Below, piece after piece: positions 1 to 9,141 of a stretch of 64,000 nt of DNA (position 1 is its first letter; each line of letters opens with the position of its first letter). The stretch is from Melioribacteraceae bacterium 4301-Me (GTDB taxonomy: Bacteria; Bacteroidota; Ignavibacteria; Ignavibacteriales; Melioribacteraceae), in contig JBGORM010000004.1 of NCBI GenBank assembly GCA_041538185.1, forward strand, positions 124,001-188,000, in the 5' to 3' direction. The notes beneath the pieces are model-generated. The model searched no databases, was not told the DNA's origin, and worked only from the letters and a program-made list of their open reading frames with translations. Made by a program: the position numbers and the translations under genes.

Positions 1-1080
1 ATTTTTCTTTGTGCTTTTATATTGTATTTCTTGCAGACTTTTATCTTTACTTTAGGTGCTTCCAAAAAATTTCCAAGGCTTTCAGAAAGTGAATTACCTT
101 TTATTACAATTTTAGTGGCAGCTAGAAATGAAGAAGATAATATTTTAGATTGTATGAAATCGCTGGATAATCTTGAATACCCAGCAGGCAAAATTGAGAT
201 AATTTTGATTGATGATCACTCAACCGATAAAACAAATGCTATAATTAATGATTTTATTAAAGATAAACCAAAATTTAAGTGTATTAGTGCACCTGAATCA
301 GTTGGCAGACTGAAAGGCAAAGCAAATGCTTTGGCGTATGCACTTAAATTTGCGAAGGGTAAAGTAATTTTAACAACTGATGCTGATTGTGTTGTTTCAC
401 CTCTATGGGCTAAGACTCTTGCTTCTTATTATGCTGATAATGTTGCTTTTGTGGGTGGGTATACTACTCAAGACGATAAAACAATTTTTGGGGGAATGCA
501 GGCTGTAGATTTTATTTACCTTCTTACTGTTTCGGCAGGCTCAATGAATTTTAATAGGCCGAATAGTTGTATTGGCAATAATATGTCGTATTTAAAAAAG
601 GCTTATGATGAAGTTGGTGGTTACGAGTCTATTCCTTTTTCTGTTACCGAAGATTTTAGCCTTCTAAAAGCAATACATAATCTTGGTAAGTATAAAGTAA
701 TTTATCCATGTGATCCAGGCTCGCTTGTTACTTCTAAGCCGTGCAAAGACTGGAAATCTCTTTACTGGCAGAAAAAGAGATGGGGCGTCGGCGGTATTAA
801 AAATGATTACTTAGGCTATTTGGCTGTGTTTACAGGATATGTTACGCATTTGTCTATTGTATTAATGCCTTTTATTTTCTCTGCTGTCTCTTTATATTTA
901 ACTTTTTCAAAAGTTGCTTTAGATTATTTTTTTGTAAAAACAGTCTTTAATAAACTCGGGATGAAATTAAAAATTGTACAATTTTTTGCTTTTGAGATTT
1001 ATTTTATAATCTACGTGCTTGTCCTTCCGTTTGTGGTTCTGCCAAGCAGAAAGGTGATGTGGAAGGGAAGGGTATATTAA
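1..1080 (+). CDS. Family 2 glycosyltransferase, membrane-bound, 5' end cut off
   Basis: A processive-type GT2 glycosyltransferase that would build or extend a surface glycan at the inner membrane. The frame is open to base 1 and the first in-window start is only a TTG at 22, in the middle of a hydrophobic stretch, so the true start and most of an N-terminal membrane helix lie upstream. The GT-A signatures are present in order: VAARNEE, then DDHS (UDP-sugar binding), DAD (metal), TEDFS (catalytic base region) and QKKRWGVGG (the Q-x-x-R-W acceptor motif). The last ~90 residues are hydrophobic membrane segments. The exact sugar cannot be read from the sequence. A DUF1207-like gene follows 46 bp downstream. 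Confidence 0.85.
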   Translation: MFLCAFILYFLQTFIFTLGASKKFPRLSESELPFITILVAARNEEDNILDCMKSLDNLEYPAGKIEIILIDDHSTDKTNAIINDFIKDKPKFKCISAPESVGRLKGKANALAYALKFAKGKVILTTDADCVVSPLWAKTLASYYADNVAFVGGYTTQDDKTIFGGMQAVDFIYLLTVSAGSMNFNRPNSCIGNNMSYLKKAYDEVGGYESIPFSVTEDFSLLKAIHNLGKYKVIYPCDPGSLVTSKPCKDWKSLYWQKKRWGVGGIKNDYLGYLAVFTGYVTHLSIVLMPFIFSAVSLYLTFSKVALDYFFVKTVFNKLGMKLKIVQFFAFEIYFIIYVLVLPFVVLPSRKVMWKGRVY

Positions 1081-1126
1081 TTTATTATTTATTATTCATT
1101 ATTTATTATTTATTCTATACTGGATA

Positions 1127-1948
1127 ATGTTGAAAAAAATATTTTTTGTTTTTTTAATTACTAATTTGATTTTTCCTCAGGATAAATCGGAATTTTTCCC
1201 AGATAAACTTAATATTCAACCCTTTACAGCTAATCCACTTGAGCCCAAATTAGGTTTTATTTCCAAATTAAATACGAATGAATTGCGATTAGATATTGGT
1301 AATTCAATTGACTTTTACAGATATCAAATTGACGAGCAAGTAATTTCACTGGGCTTTGATTTGTTTACTTATACTCTTTTAAGAAGCGAGAATCAATTTC
1401 ATTTTCCAGTGGATGCTGTCGATTATTTGTTTGGAATCAATTTTGGTTATAAGAGAAAAATAAAAGGAAATGAGTTTGGCCTTAGAACGAGAATTAGCCA
1501 TATTAGTGCTCATTTTGTAGACGGCCATTTCGATGGGACAACACAAAAATGGAGAGATAGCATTAATCCAAAAGTTTACAGCAGAGAATTTATTGAGTTG
1601 ATGCCGTATTATAAATTAAATAAGATGAGAGTTTATTTTGGTTTCACTTTTTTATTTCATGTAGACCCCTCAACAATTAAAAAGGATAATTACCAATTTG
1701 GTTTTGATTATTTTCTGCCCTTTAAAAATTTTGACTTGTTTTCGCTTTTTTTAGGGTACGATATAAAGTTGATTCACCTTCAGAAATATACGGCAAACAA
1801 TTCTTTAGTAGTCGGATTAAAATTTGGTAAAGTTGATGATAAGGGTATAAGCATTTACTATAATTATTATTCTGGGAAAAGTATACATGGGCAATATTTC
1901 GACCAAAATAGAATTTACTCGGCAATTGGTATAAATTTGGACTTATAA
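1127..1948 (+). CDS. Predicted outer membrane protein, DUF1207-like
   Basis: A 273-residue exported protein with a short N-terminal signal (MLKKIFFVFLITNLIFPQ). The rest alternates polar and aromatic residues as in an outer membrane beta-barrel, ending in a hydrophobic strand (YSAIGINLDL). The pieces PFTANPLEPKLGF near the start, ISHISAHFVDG and YSREFIELMPYY in the middle and YSGKSIHGQYF near the end match my memory of the DUF1207 family of Bacteroidota/Chlorobi, whose function is unknown. The family assignment is from recollection of motifs and could be wrong; an outer membrane location is more secure. It ends 1 bp before the M50 protease gene, so the two are probably co-transcribed. Confidence 0.6.
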   Translation: MLKKIFFVFLITNLIFPQDKSEFFPDKLNIQPFTANPLEPKLGFISKLNTNELRLDIGNSIDFYRYQIDEQVISLGFDLFTYTLLRSENQFHFPVDAVDYLFGINFGYKRKIKGNEFGLRTRISHISAHFVDGHFDGTTQKWRDSINPKVYSREFIELMPYYKLNKMRVYFGFTFLFHVDPSTIKKDNYQFGFDYFLPFKNFDLFSLFLGYDIKLIHLQKYTANNSLVVGLKFGKVDDKGISIYYNYYSGKSIHGQYFDQNRIYSAIGINLDL

Positions 1949-1949
1949 A

Positions 1950-2927
1950 ATGCAAGATCCAATAGAAATAAAACTTTTACAGAAAAAAGATCAGGTGTGG
2001 ATTCATATTCTGTTATTTTTGGTTACTTTCATTACAACAACAATAGCAGGCATGGAGTGGACGACTGGTAAAATTGGCCCTTATGAATTCGATTCGCTGT
2101 CAAAGGGTCTGCCATATTCGCTATCAATTTTGTTTATACTTGGCAGTCATGAATTTGGACATTACTTTGCAGCCATGTATCACCGTGTTAAAGCCACACT
2201 GCCTTATTTTATCCCTTTCCCCCCAATACCAGGCTTTTTTAATTTTGGCACTATGGGAGCAGTTATTAAAACAAAATCTGCTATTAATAATAACAAAGCA
2301 ATGTTTGATATTGGAATTTATGGACCGATAAGCGGTTTTATAGCATGTTTAGTTGTTTTGATATATGGTTTTACTCACTTGCCGGGTGTTGATTACATTT
2401 TAGCTATACATCCAAACTATTTTTCGCCTGATTATGGTAAGGAAGGAATGAATTTAATTTTTGGCAACACTATTCTTTTTGATTTATTGGAAAAAATCTT
2501 TACTAACCCTAACCAGTTTGTACCGCCAATGTCTGAAATATATCATTACCCTTATTTATGCGTTGGCTGGTTCGGATTATTTGTTACTGCCATGAACATG
2601 ATTCCAGTTGGTCAACTTGATGGCGGCCATATTATTTACAGCATGTTTAATAAAAAAGTTCATGAAATTATTGCTACTATTTCAATGATTTTACTTATTG
2701 CATTAGGAGTTGCTGGAATCTTAGATTCGATACTTCAAACAAACTTGAATATTGGATGGAGCGGCTGGTTATTCTGGGCATTTGTACTTAACTTTTTTAT
2801 TAAAGTAAAACATCCTCCTGTACTTGAGTTCGTTAAGTTAGATAAAAAAAGAATGATGCTTGGTTACTTTGCTTTGCTTATTCTAATAGTCTCTTTTTCT
2901 CCAACACCGTTTATTATTACATTGTAA
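1950..2927 (+). CDS. Site-2-type membrane metalloprotease (M50 family)
   Basis: A 325-residue polytopic intramembrane zinc protease. HEFGH at residues 67-71 supplies two zinc ligands and the catalytic Glu; the second signature NMIPVGQLDGGH (216-227) contains Asp224, the third ligand. The sequence between them (LPYFIPFPPIPGF, then GTMGAVI) is typical of the plant EGY/bacterial soluble-loop M50 subgroup rather than RseP, and no PDZ domain is visible. Members of this family cleave membrane-embedded substrates such as anti-sigma factors or leftover signal peptides; no substrate is evident here. The ATG lies 1 bp after the preceding stop. Confidence 0.9.
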   Translation: MQDPIEIKLLQKKDQVWIHILLFLVTFITTTIAGMEWTTGKIGPYEFDSLSKGLPYSLSILFILGSHEFGHYFAAMYHRVKATLPYFIPFPPIPGFFNFGTMGAVIKTKSAINNNKAMFDIGIYGPISGFIACLVVLIYGFTHLPGVDYILAIHPNYFSPDYGKEGMNLIFGNTILFDLLEKIFTNPNQFVPPMSEIYHYPYLCVGWFGLFVTAMNMIPVGQLDGGHIIYSMFNKKVHEIIATISMILLIALGVAGILDSILQTNLNIGWSGWLFWAFVLNFFIKVKHPPVLEFVKLDKKRMMLGYFALLILIVSFSPTPFIITL

Positions 2928-2943
2928 TTTGTTGGATGTTTGC

Positions 2944-2973
2944 TTGACAAACTCAGTAAATTATATTTATTTT
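2944..2973 (+). promoter_or_regulatory. Candidate promoter for the envelope cluster
   Basis: TTGACA at 2944-2949, an 18-bp spacer, then TATTTT at 2968-2973. The same -35 and -10 hexamers are seen upstream of nuoA. It would start a transcript about 135 bases before the lipoprotein gene chosen at 3117. Confidence 0.45.
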
Positions 2974-3116
2974 GAAAAAGAATTTAAGAGGAATAGATTT
3001 ATAATAATTTGCTACTTTTTAATTAATTGGTGAAATTTAACTTGAGCACAAAAAGCAAATTATTATTATCTAATTCCTTTTTTTTGTACCTGTCTAATGA
3101 TGGATGCTTATCTTTA

Positions 3117-3950
3117 ATGAATTTATTCAAGAGAAAAATTAGTTTTGTTTTTGCTGTGACTTCTTTATTGTTTTTTTCTATTTCATGTGATAAAATACCC
3201 TCTAATGTTGTTCTGCCAAAGTTAGTAGACTACAGAATAACTCAAGTTAATTTTCCTTCTCGTGTTGTTTACAGTCCATCAGATTCTGTTGTTGTTGCTT
3301 CTATCCGAATCGAAAATCCCTCATCTGTCTCTGAAGTCTGGATGACGATAAAATCTTTGGATGGCACTATAACACTTTATGACAAAATTAATTTTTACGA
3401 CAATGGCAAAGGGGATAACGGCGATTTGGTGGCTAATGATGGAATTTTCTCTGCAGCATTTAAAATGAGCAAAACTTTTTCAAACGGGAAATATGTAGCA
3501 GATATTTACGTTGTGGATAATGTAAGAGATGTAAACGAATCTACAAAACATGTTGCTGAAACTATATTTGAATATGATAATAACCAAATTCAGTTTCCGC
3601 CTGTATTATCTAACCTAAAATTGCCCTCAGCAATTAATAGAGGCGTTAATTTTATCTTTTCAATTGAAGCATATGACCAAAATGGACTTAACGACATTAA
3701 ATATGTTTACTTTAAACTGTACAGGCCGGATGGCTCGTTAGTTGACCCAAATAATGGCTTAGGGTTTTTCTTAATGAATGATAAAGGCGACCCAAATTAT
3801 GGTGATGCAGCAGCCAATGATGGTATTTTTTCATTTCAAAATTCTTTTTCATCAAATGCTCCAATTGGTCAATGGAAATTCGAATTCCAAGCTGTAGACT
3901 GGGAGGGAAACTTGAGCAATATTGTTACCCAAACAATTCAGGTTAACTAA
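3117..3950 (+). CDS. Lipoprotein with repeated GD..ANDGIF Ig-like modules
   Basis: A secreted lipoprotein of 277 residues. The frame is open further upstream to 3027, but I place the start at the ATG at 3117 because it gives a clean signal (MNLFKRKISFVFAVTSLLFF) and a lipobox with Cys at residue 24 (SISCDK). Two similar modules follow, each carrying a D-x-G-x-GD motif and ANDGIF (DNGKGDNGDLVANDGIFS and DKGDPNYGDAAANDGIFS). These are acidic, probably calcium-binding loops typical of bacterial Ig-like or 'choice-of-anchor' surface proteins. Its stop overlaps the next start by one base, tying it to the beta-propeller and PorV-like genes. The exact role is unknown. Confidence 0.75.
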   Translation: MNLFKRKISFVFAVTSLLFFSISCDKIPSNVVLPKLVDYRITQVNFPSRVVYSPSDSVVVASIRIENPSSVSEVWMTIKSLDGTITLYDKINFYDNGKGDNGDLVANDGIFSAAFKMSKTFSNGKYVADIYVVDNVRDVNESTKHVAETIFEYDNNQIQFPPVLSNLKLPSAINRGVNFIFSIEAYDQNGLNDIKYVYFKLYRPDGSLVDPNNGLGFFLMNDKGDPNYGDAAANDGIFSFQNSFSSNAPIGQWKFEFQAVDWEGNLSNIVTQTIQVN

Positions 3951-5527
3951 TGAAAAAATGCTTATTAATTTTTTTACTTTTTAATGTGTTGAATTTGACT
4001 GCACAAAGTCTACCGCATAGTTATTTTTTATCACCCGAAAGAAGCTATAAAATAGAAGATCTTACCCCTGCAAGTAACACTATTGAAAAAATTTTAATTG
4101 TGGATAATACTATATGGTTGGCAACATCTAATGGACTTAGTAAATCGGTAGATAATGGAAATACTTGGATAAACTATTACAATTCTAAAGACTTTGGTAC
4201 TGAAAGTGTTTCTACAGTTGCAAACGATAACGGAACAATATGGGCAGCAACTTGGCATTTTGAAGTTATAAATGGACAAAATCTTCCAGTTGGTACTGGA
4301 TTAAGATATTCAACTGACCAAGGCGAAACGTGGACAAAAATTGACCAGCCTGTAGATTCGCCTGGTGATTCTATTATTACTTACGGCATAAATAAAATTA
4401 GAGCATTGCCTATTACTACAACAGTTCAGAATTTTATTAGGGATATTGCTTTTACTCCAAACACTGTTTGGATTACAACTAATGCAGGCGGTTTAAGAAA
4501 ATCAACTGATACGGGAAAAACTTGGCAAAGGATAATCCTACCACCTGATTATCTTGATTCAATTAAACCGACTGACACTTTACATTTTTCCCTTCAACCA
4601 GTTGCTGGTTCATTTGGTAACGAAGCAAATTTAAATCACATTGGATTTTCAATCCTTACTCTTAGCGATGGAACAATTTACGTAGGTACTGCAGGTGGTA
4701 TTAATAAATCTACTGATGGCGGAATAAGCTGGATTAAGTTTAATCATACAAATCAAAAGCAGCCAATTAGTGGTAATCATATTTTAGCTATTAAATTTAA
4801 TAAGGCTGATAGTTCTATTTGGGCTGCTACATGGAAAGCTGAGGGTGAATCTGAATATTGGGCTGTAAGTAGAACTATAGACGGCGGTTCGTCCTGGAAT
4901 ACTTTTTTGCCTGGTTCTTATGCTCTTGATTTCGGTTTTAAATATTATGGCGATATTAATAAGCCAATTAATGCTGATGTACTTGTTGCTACAGAAGATG
5001 GTTTATTTAGAACAAATAACAACGGGTTAACATGGATTGCTGCTCCACAAATTGTAGATGATGTTACTAAAATTAGTCTTAATACAAATCATTTTAGGAC
5101 AGTTAAAACAAATCGTAGGGGAGACGGATCGACTGATATTTGGATAGGAAGTTTAAATGGATTGGCAAAATTAAATGAAACTAATGGTATTTGGAGTGGA
5201 ACTTGGAAGGTTTATATAGCTTCCGGAGAATCATTGCAGCAAAATTCTTCTATAGCTTTTCCTAATCCATTTTCTCCAGATGACGAAAAATTAAATATTA
5301 AATATACTTTATCCCAAGATGCTGATGTTACAATTCGTATATTCGATTATGGAATGAATTTGGTTAGAACTATTATTCAAAATGTTCCTAAACGTGCAAA
5401 TATAGATAATATTGAAATTTGGGATGGACGAGATGAGAAAGGAAGAATTGTTGCAAACGGTGTTTATTTTTATAGAATTGATGCTGGCAATAAACCACTT
5501 TTCGGTAAAATAATTGTAATGATGTAA
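3950..5527 (+). CDS. Secreted beta-propeller protein with C-terminal T9SS-type sorting domain
   Basis: 525 residues with an N-terminal signal peptide (ending near LTAQS). The body has at least six BNR/Asp-box-like repeats of the form ST(D)xGxTW (STDQGETW, STDTGKTW, STDGGISW, TIDGGSSW, TNNNGLTW, VDNGNTW), pointing to a beta-propeller of the sortilin/BNR class. The last ~90 residues start with FPNPFSPD and include VTIRIFDYGM, DGRDEKG and NGVYFYRID, the FlgD-Ig-like form of the C-terminal domain that directs proteins through type IX secretion. It is sandwiched between a lipoprotein and two PorV/PorQ barrels with 1-base overlaps, so it may be their cargo (inference). The ligand is unknown. Confidence 0.82.
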   Translation: MKKCLLIFLLFNVLNLTAQSLPHSYFLSPERSYKIEDLTPASNTIEKILIVDNTIWLATSNGLSKSVDNGNTWINYYNSKDFGTESVSTVANDNGTIWAATWHFEVINGQNLPVGTGLRYSTDQGETWTKIDQPVDSPGDSIITYGINKIRALPITTTVQNFIRDIAFTPNTVWITTNAGGLRKSTDTGKTWQRIILPPDYLDSIKPTDTLHFSLQPVAGSFGNEANLNHIGFSILTLSDGTIYVGTAGGINKSTDGGISWIKFNHTNQKQPISGNHILAIKFNKADSSIWAATWKAEGESEYWAVSRTIDGGSSWNTFLPGSYALDFGFKYYGDINKPINADVLVATEDGLFRTNNNGLTWIAAPQIVDDVTKISLNTNHFRTVKTNRRGDGSTDIWIGSLNGLAKLNETNGIWSGTWKVYIASGESLQQNSSIAFPNPFSPDDEKLNIKYTLSQDADVTIRIFDYGMNLVRTIIQNVPKRANIDNIEIWDGRDEKGRIVANGVYFYRIDAGNKPLFGKIIVMM

Positions 5528-6531
5528 TGAAAAAAATATTTTACAAAATATTAGTTTTCTTTTTGCTTGTCGAAATTTTTACTTTGCACGGGCAGCCAAA
5601 ATTTTCTGAAATATCTGGTAAAGCAGGTTCCTTTAGCAGATTAGGTTTTGGTGCGAGAGGAATGGGCATGGGGAATGCTATGTCTACTATTACAACTGGA
5701 AATTTATCCTCTTATTATAATCCCGCATTATCAGCGTTTCAAGAAGGTAACTCATTTCAAACTTCATATTCGTTTTTATCTTTAGACAGAACGCTAAATT
5801 TCGTTAATTTTACTAAAAGATTTGAATTTAGTAAATCCAAATCAGATGGCAGTAAGTCGAGGTCTACTGCCGGAATTAGTATTGGTTTAATAAATGCCGG
5901 TGTATCTAAAATTGATGTCCGAGATTCGCAAGGTATAAAGACAGGCGAGGTTTCTACTTCCGAAAATCAGTTCTTTCTTGGCGTTGCAAATAAATTCTCT
6001 GATAAGTTTGCAATTGGTCTTGCTTTTAAGTTCTACTACTTTAAACTTTTTGAGGGACTTTCATCAACTGGTTTTGGATTTGATATTGGGCTACTCTATT
6101 TGTTAAATAATAATTTAACGCTTTCATTTGTATTGACTGATATTAACAGTGCTTATAACTGGGATACGGGGCAAATTTATGGTACAGCCGGCAATACTAC
6201 AAAAAATACTTTTCCACTACTAAAAAAGATTGGAGCTTCATATAATTTTAAAGAGTACGGATTAATTATTGCTGTTGAATACGAAAACAGTAATGCAAAG
6301 ACTAATTATTTGCGAGTTGGGACTGAATACAATATATATCAAAATTTTTACTTACGCGCAGGTATTGATAAAATTGACCTAAGCAACTTTGATGTTCCTA
6401 TACGACCCTCTCTTGGTTTTTCATATTTTTATTTGTTGAACAGCTTCAAAATTGGTGTTGATTATGCATTCATAATTGAACCTTACTCTTCAAGTGATTC
6501 TCATATTTTAGGAATAAATTTGATATTCTAA
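5527..6531 (+). CDS. PorV/PorQ-family outer membrane beta-barrel protein
   Basis: 334 residues with a signal peptide (cut near LHGQP) and a FadL-like barrel. The N-terminal block GARGMGMGNAMSTITTGN followed by SSYYNPA is the hallmark of the PorV/PorQ (UPF0164) family, which in type IX secretion takes cargo from the translocon to the attachment complex. The C-terminus ends in an aromatic strand (HILGINLIF), as expected for an outer membrane barrel. It starts on the last base of the preceding stop codon. A paralogue follows 2 bp later. Confidence 0.85.
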   Translation: MKKIFYKILVFFLLVEIFTLHGQPKFSEISGKAGSFSRLGFGARGMGMGNAMSTITTGNLSSYYNPALSAFQEGNSFQTSYSFLSLDRTLNFVNFTKRFEFSKSKSDGSKSRSTAGISIGLINAGVSKIDVRDSQGIKTGEVSTSENQFFLGVANKFSDKFAIGLAFKFYYFKLFEGLSSTGFGFDIGLLYLLNNNLTLSFVLTDINSAYNWDTGQIYGTAGNTTKNTFPLLKKIGASYNFKEYGLIIAVEYENSNAKTNYLRVGTEYNIYQNFYLRAGIDKIDLSNFDVPIRPSLGFSYFYLLNSFKIGVDYAFIIEPYSSSDSHILGINLIF

Positions 6532-6533
6532 TT

Positions 6534-7451
6534 ATGAAGAGAACTTTTGTCTATTCTTTATATTTAATTTTGATATTTATTTTGTGCCCTTATTCTCTTT
6601 ATTCTCAAGATGCAGGGAATACAGGATTAGCCTTTTTAAAAATTGGTTTTGGAGCAAGAAACATTTCGCTGGGCGACTTGGGTGTTGTCGGAATCAACGA
6701 CCTTACATCAATTAACTATAACCCTGCACAATTAACTAAAATAACCTCTGCTCAAATTTCATTCACCCAAAATAATCTTATTCAAGATGTATCATCACAA
6801 ATGTTTGCTGCAGGCTTTATTGCCTTTGGCATCCCAATTGCAGTAGGTATTAATAACACATCCATACCTAATATTGAAGTTAGAGAAAAACCTGGCCCAG
6901 CCCTCTCAGTTTTTGATGCTCATTATTTTATGGGAAGTATTTCTTCAGCAATCGAAATACAAAAACAAGTTTCAATTGGAATGACCATTAAATATCTCTA
7001 TGAAAATATATTCATTGAAGATGCAACGGGCTTCGGGATAGATTTGGGTGTGACTTATTTAAACTTGTTAAGCGGCTTGGAATTTGGCGCATCTATTAAA
7101 AATCTAGGGTCAATGAATAAATTAAAAAATGAATCTACTAAATTACCTGCTGATTTGAGATTTGGTGTCGCTTATGCTGTGGATATTTCTTCCTTGAAAA
7201 CAAAATTTAATTTTGTGGGTGGATATCAGAGATATTTGAACACCGAAGATAATCACTTTCATATTGGTGCTGAAGCAATTTATAACAATTTACTTTCTTT
7301 GAGAGCAGGGTACATAACTGGCTATGATTCTAAAAATTTCTCTGCAGGTGTTGGCATTAAATGGAATGGCTTTGATTTCGATTTTGCATATGTACCATTT
7401 AAATACGGTCTCGGAGATTCAAAAATTGTTTCTTTACTATTTACCTTTTAA
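6534..7451 (+). CDS. Second PorV/PorQ-family outer membrane protein
   Basis: 305 residues with a signal peptide (ending LYSQD). The family block is clear: FLKIGFGARNISLGDLG followed by SINYNPAQL, and a terminal aromatic strand (SLLFTF). It is shorter than and clearly diverged from the paralogue before it, so this is not a recent duplication. Together with the upstream lipoprotein and propeller gene it forms a four-gene run with 1-base overlaps or 2-base gaps, which suggests a dedicated secretion or surface-assembly unit. Confidence 0.83.
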   Translation: MKRTFVYSLYLILIFILCPYSLYSQDAGNTGLAFLKIGFGARNISLGDLGVVGINDLTSINYNPAQLTKITSAQISFTQNNLIQDVSSQMFAAGFIAFGIPIAVGINNTSIPNIEVREKPGPALSVFDAHYFMGSISSAIEIQKQVSIGMTIKYLYENIFIEDATGFGIDLGVTYLNLLSGLEFGASIKNLGSMNKLKNESTKLPADLRFGVAYAVDISSLKTKFNFVGGYQRYLNTEDNHFHIGAEAIYNNLLSLRAGYITGYDSKNFSAGVGIKWNGFDFDFAYVPFKYGLGDSKIVSLLFTF

Positions 7452-7499
7452 GTTAATCTTAATCTGATAATTTTTTATCTCTCAATAATTATAATTGGG

Positions 7500-9020
7500 T
7501 TGACTTTTGTTTTGATCGAACAAGTTAAAGAGAAAAATTATAAAACTAATCTTGCATTATTTATTCTTCTATTATCAGCAGTTCTTATACGAATTTATTT
7601 TTTTGTAGGACTCATTTTTTCGGATGACTCATATTACAATCAGCTTTCATATCTGCTACTCAAGGGTGAGTATTTTGATAACTTTATTGGTTACCCAATC
7701 TTTCTGCTGAGAAAAGTTCAGACTTTACTCGTCACATTCTCAATGTTTGTTTTTGGAACAAACCAGCTTGCTACTATACTACCATCATTCTTTTTCTCAA
7801 TTTTTAATTTGATTCTTCTTTACCATCTCGCTTTTTTGTTTACACAAAGTCGACAAGTTGCTTTGATTGCAGTATTTCTACTGGCTTTTTTCCCTGTAGA
7901 TGTAATTTTTGCAACGATTAATTTTTCCGATCTCTCCTGTGCATTTTTTATTACTCTTGGCATTTATTTTTTATATAAGTCTTATTTAAGAAATTCTTCT
8001 TTACTTGCAATTCTATCTGGTAGTCTATTCTTTGTTTCTTTATTAATTAAAGAAAATTTTTATTACGTCTTTGTGCTTTTAATTGTATTAGTGATTTATT
8101 TATTTCTAAAAAAGCGCCTGCTTCAAAAGCAAATTTTAATTTCACTTGTTGTTTTCTTGATAGGAATAATTTTGGAGGGACTATTCTATTTATTTAGCAC
8201 AGGTAATTTCTTTTATAGATTCGATGTTATAAAAGCAAATTACTCTTATTGTTATTACGATTTTTTCCCATATACCTTGTTAGGTGGTCATTTTTCTAAC
8301 TCAGATTTTTTTGCTGCTCTTTTTAAGCAGATTTTTTTTCTTAACGTTAAATATTTGTTTCTAAGAAGATTTTACCTATTGCTACCTTTTATTGCATTAA
8401 TCCAAAGTATAGTTTTGATTAAAAAGCAAAGAAAGATTAACAGTAATGATTCACTTTCAAATAAGCTTTTGATTTTTTGGTTTTTGGGACTTGTGATATT
8501 AATGCTTGGGTTCACAACTTCATTTACAGATTATAAGCCGTTGGATCTAAGAAGAAGTTGGTACATATTTATTATTATTTCTCCCATGATTATTCTCGTA
8601 GCTATGTTTATGAAAAATATTAGAATCAAAATTAGATATGGATTTTTCTTAATTTACTTTTTGTTCTCTTTAGTAATGGATTATGAATTTCATAACTTTT
8701 TTGATACCAAAAACAAAGCACAGCTTAAAAATTTTATAAAGAACAACAGTAGCTCCACTTTTTATTCAGATCACCACACTAAATACGGCATAGATTTGAT
8801 TGACGAATACAAGCATATTGAAAAGCATCACATTATTTCAGGAGAAGACTTTATTTGGTCGAAAGTTAAACTGGATGGTTTTGTTATCTACAACAAGGAT
8901 GAAATCAACGAACTAAAACTACAGGGTCATAAATATCCATCCTTTGAAGTGCTTAATTCGAATATGTTTGATAAGGAAAAAACTTTTGGGAAATATGTTA
9001 TTTACAAGCGTATTAAATAA
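7500..9020 (+). CDS. Membrane glycosyltransferase, GT39/ArnT-like (GT-C fold)
   Basis: 506 residues and strongly hydrophobic through about residue 400, followed by a soluble C-terminal part of ~110 residues. The SDDSYYNQLSYLLLKGEY stretch after the first membrane helix is the GT-C first-loop acidic motif, which binds the polyprenyl-phosphate sugar or catalyses transfer. The layout matches dolichyl-phosphate-mannose-type transferases that glycosylate lipids or proteins in the periplasm. The start is a TTG at 7500; no in-frame ATG occurs before the first membrane segments, so the non-ATG start seems real. The sugar is unknown. Confidence 0.75.
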   Translation: MTFVLIEQVKEKNYKTNLALFILLLSAVLIRIYFFVGLIFSDDSYYNQLSYLLLKGEYFDNFIGYPIFLLRKVQTLLVTFSMFVFGTNQLATILPSFFFSIFNLILLYHLAFLFTQSRQVALIAVFLLAFFPVDVIFATINFSDLSCAFFITLGIYFLYKSYLRNSSLLAILSGSLFFVSLLIKENFYYVFVLLIVLVIYLFLKKRLLQKQILISLVVFLIGIILEGLFYLFSTGNFFYRFDVIKANYSYCYYDFFPYTLLGGHFSNSDFFAALFKQIFFLNVKYLFLRRFYLLLPFIALIQSIVLIKKQRKINSNDSLSNKLLIFWFLGLVILMLGFTTSFTDYKPLDLRRSWYIFIIISPMIILVAMFMKNIRIKIRYGFFLIYFLFSLVMDYEFHNFFDTKNKAQLKNFIKNNSSSTFYSDHHTKYGIDLIDEYKHIEKHHIISGEDFIWSKVKLDGFVIYNKDEINELKLQGHKYPSFEVLNSNMFDKEKTFGKYVIYKRIK

Positions 9021-9141
9021 GATATGCAAAATAAAATGATTATTTTTCGTTAATTAATTTTGCTAATATTTCTGGAAATTTGTCTAATTATTTTCTTGAG
9101 AAGAATTACATTTTATAATCAAAAACCATTTAATAAAGCTT

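Noticed and set aside
3027..3116. Longer start for the lipoprotein gene
   Set aside because: The extra 30 residues would hide the signal peptide; the ATG at 3117 places the lipobox at Cys24.
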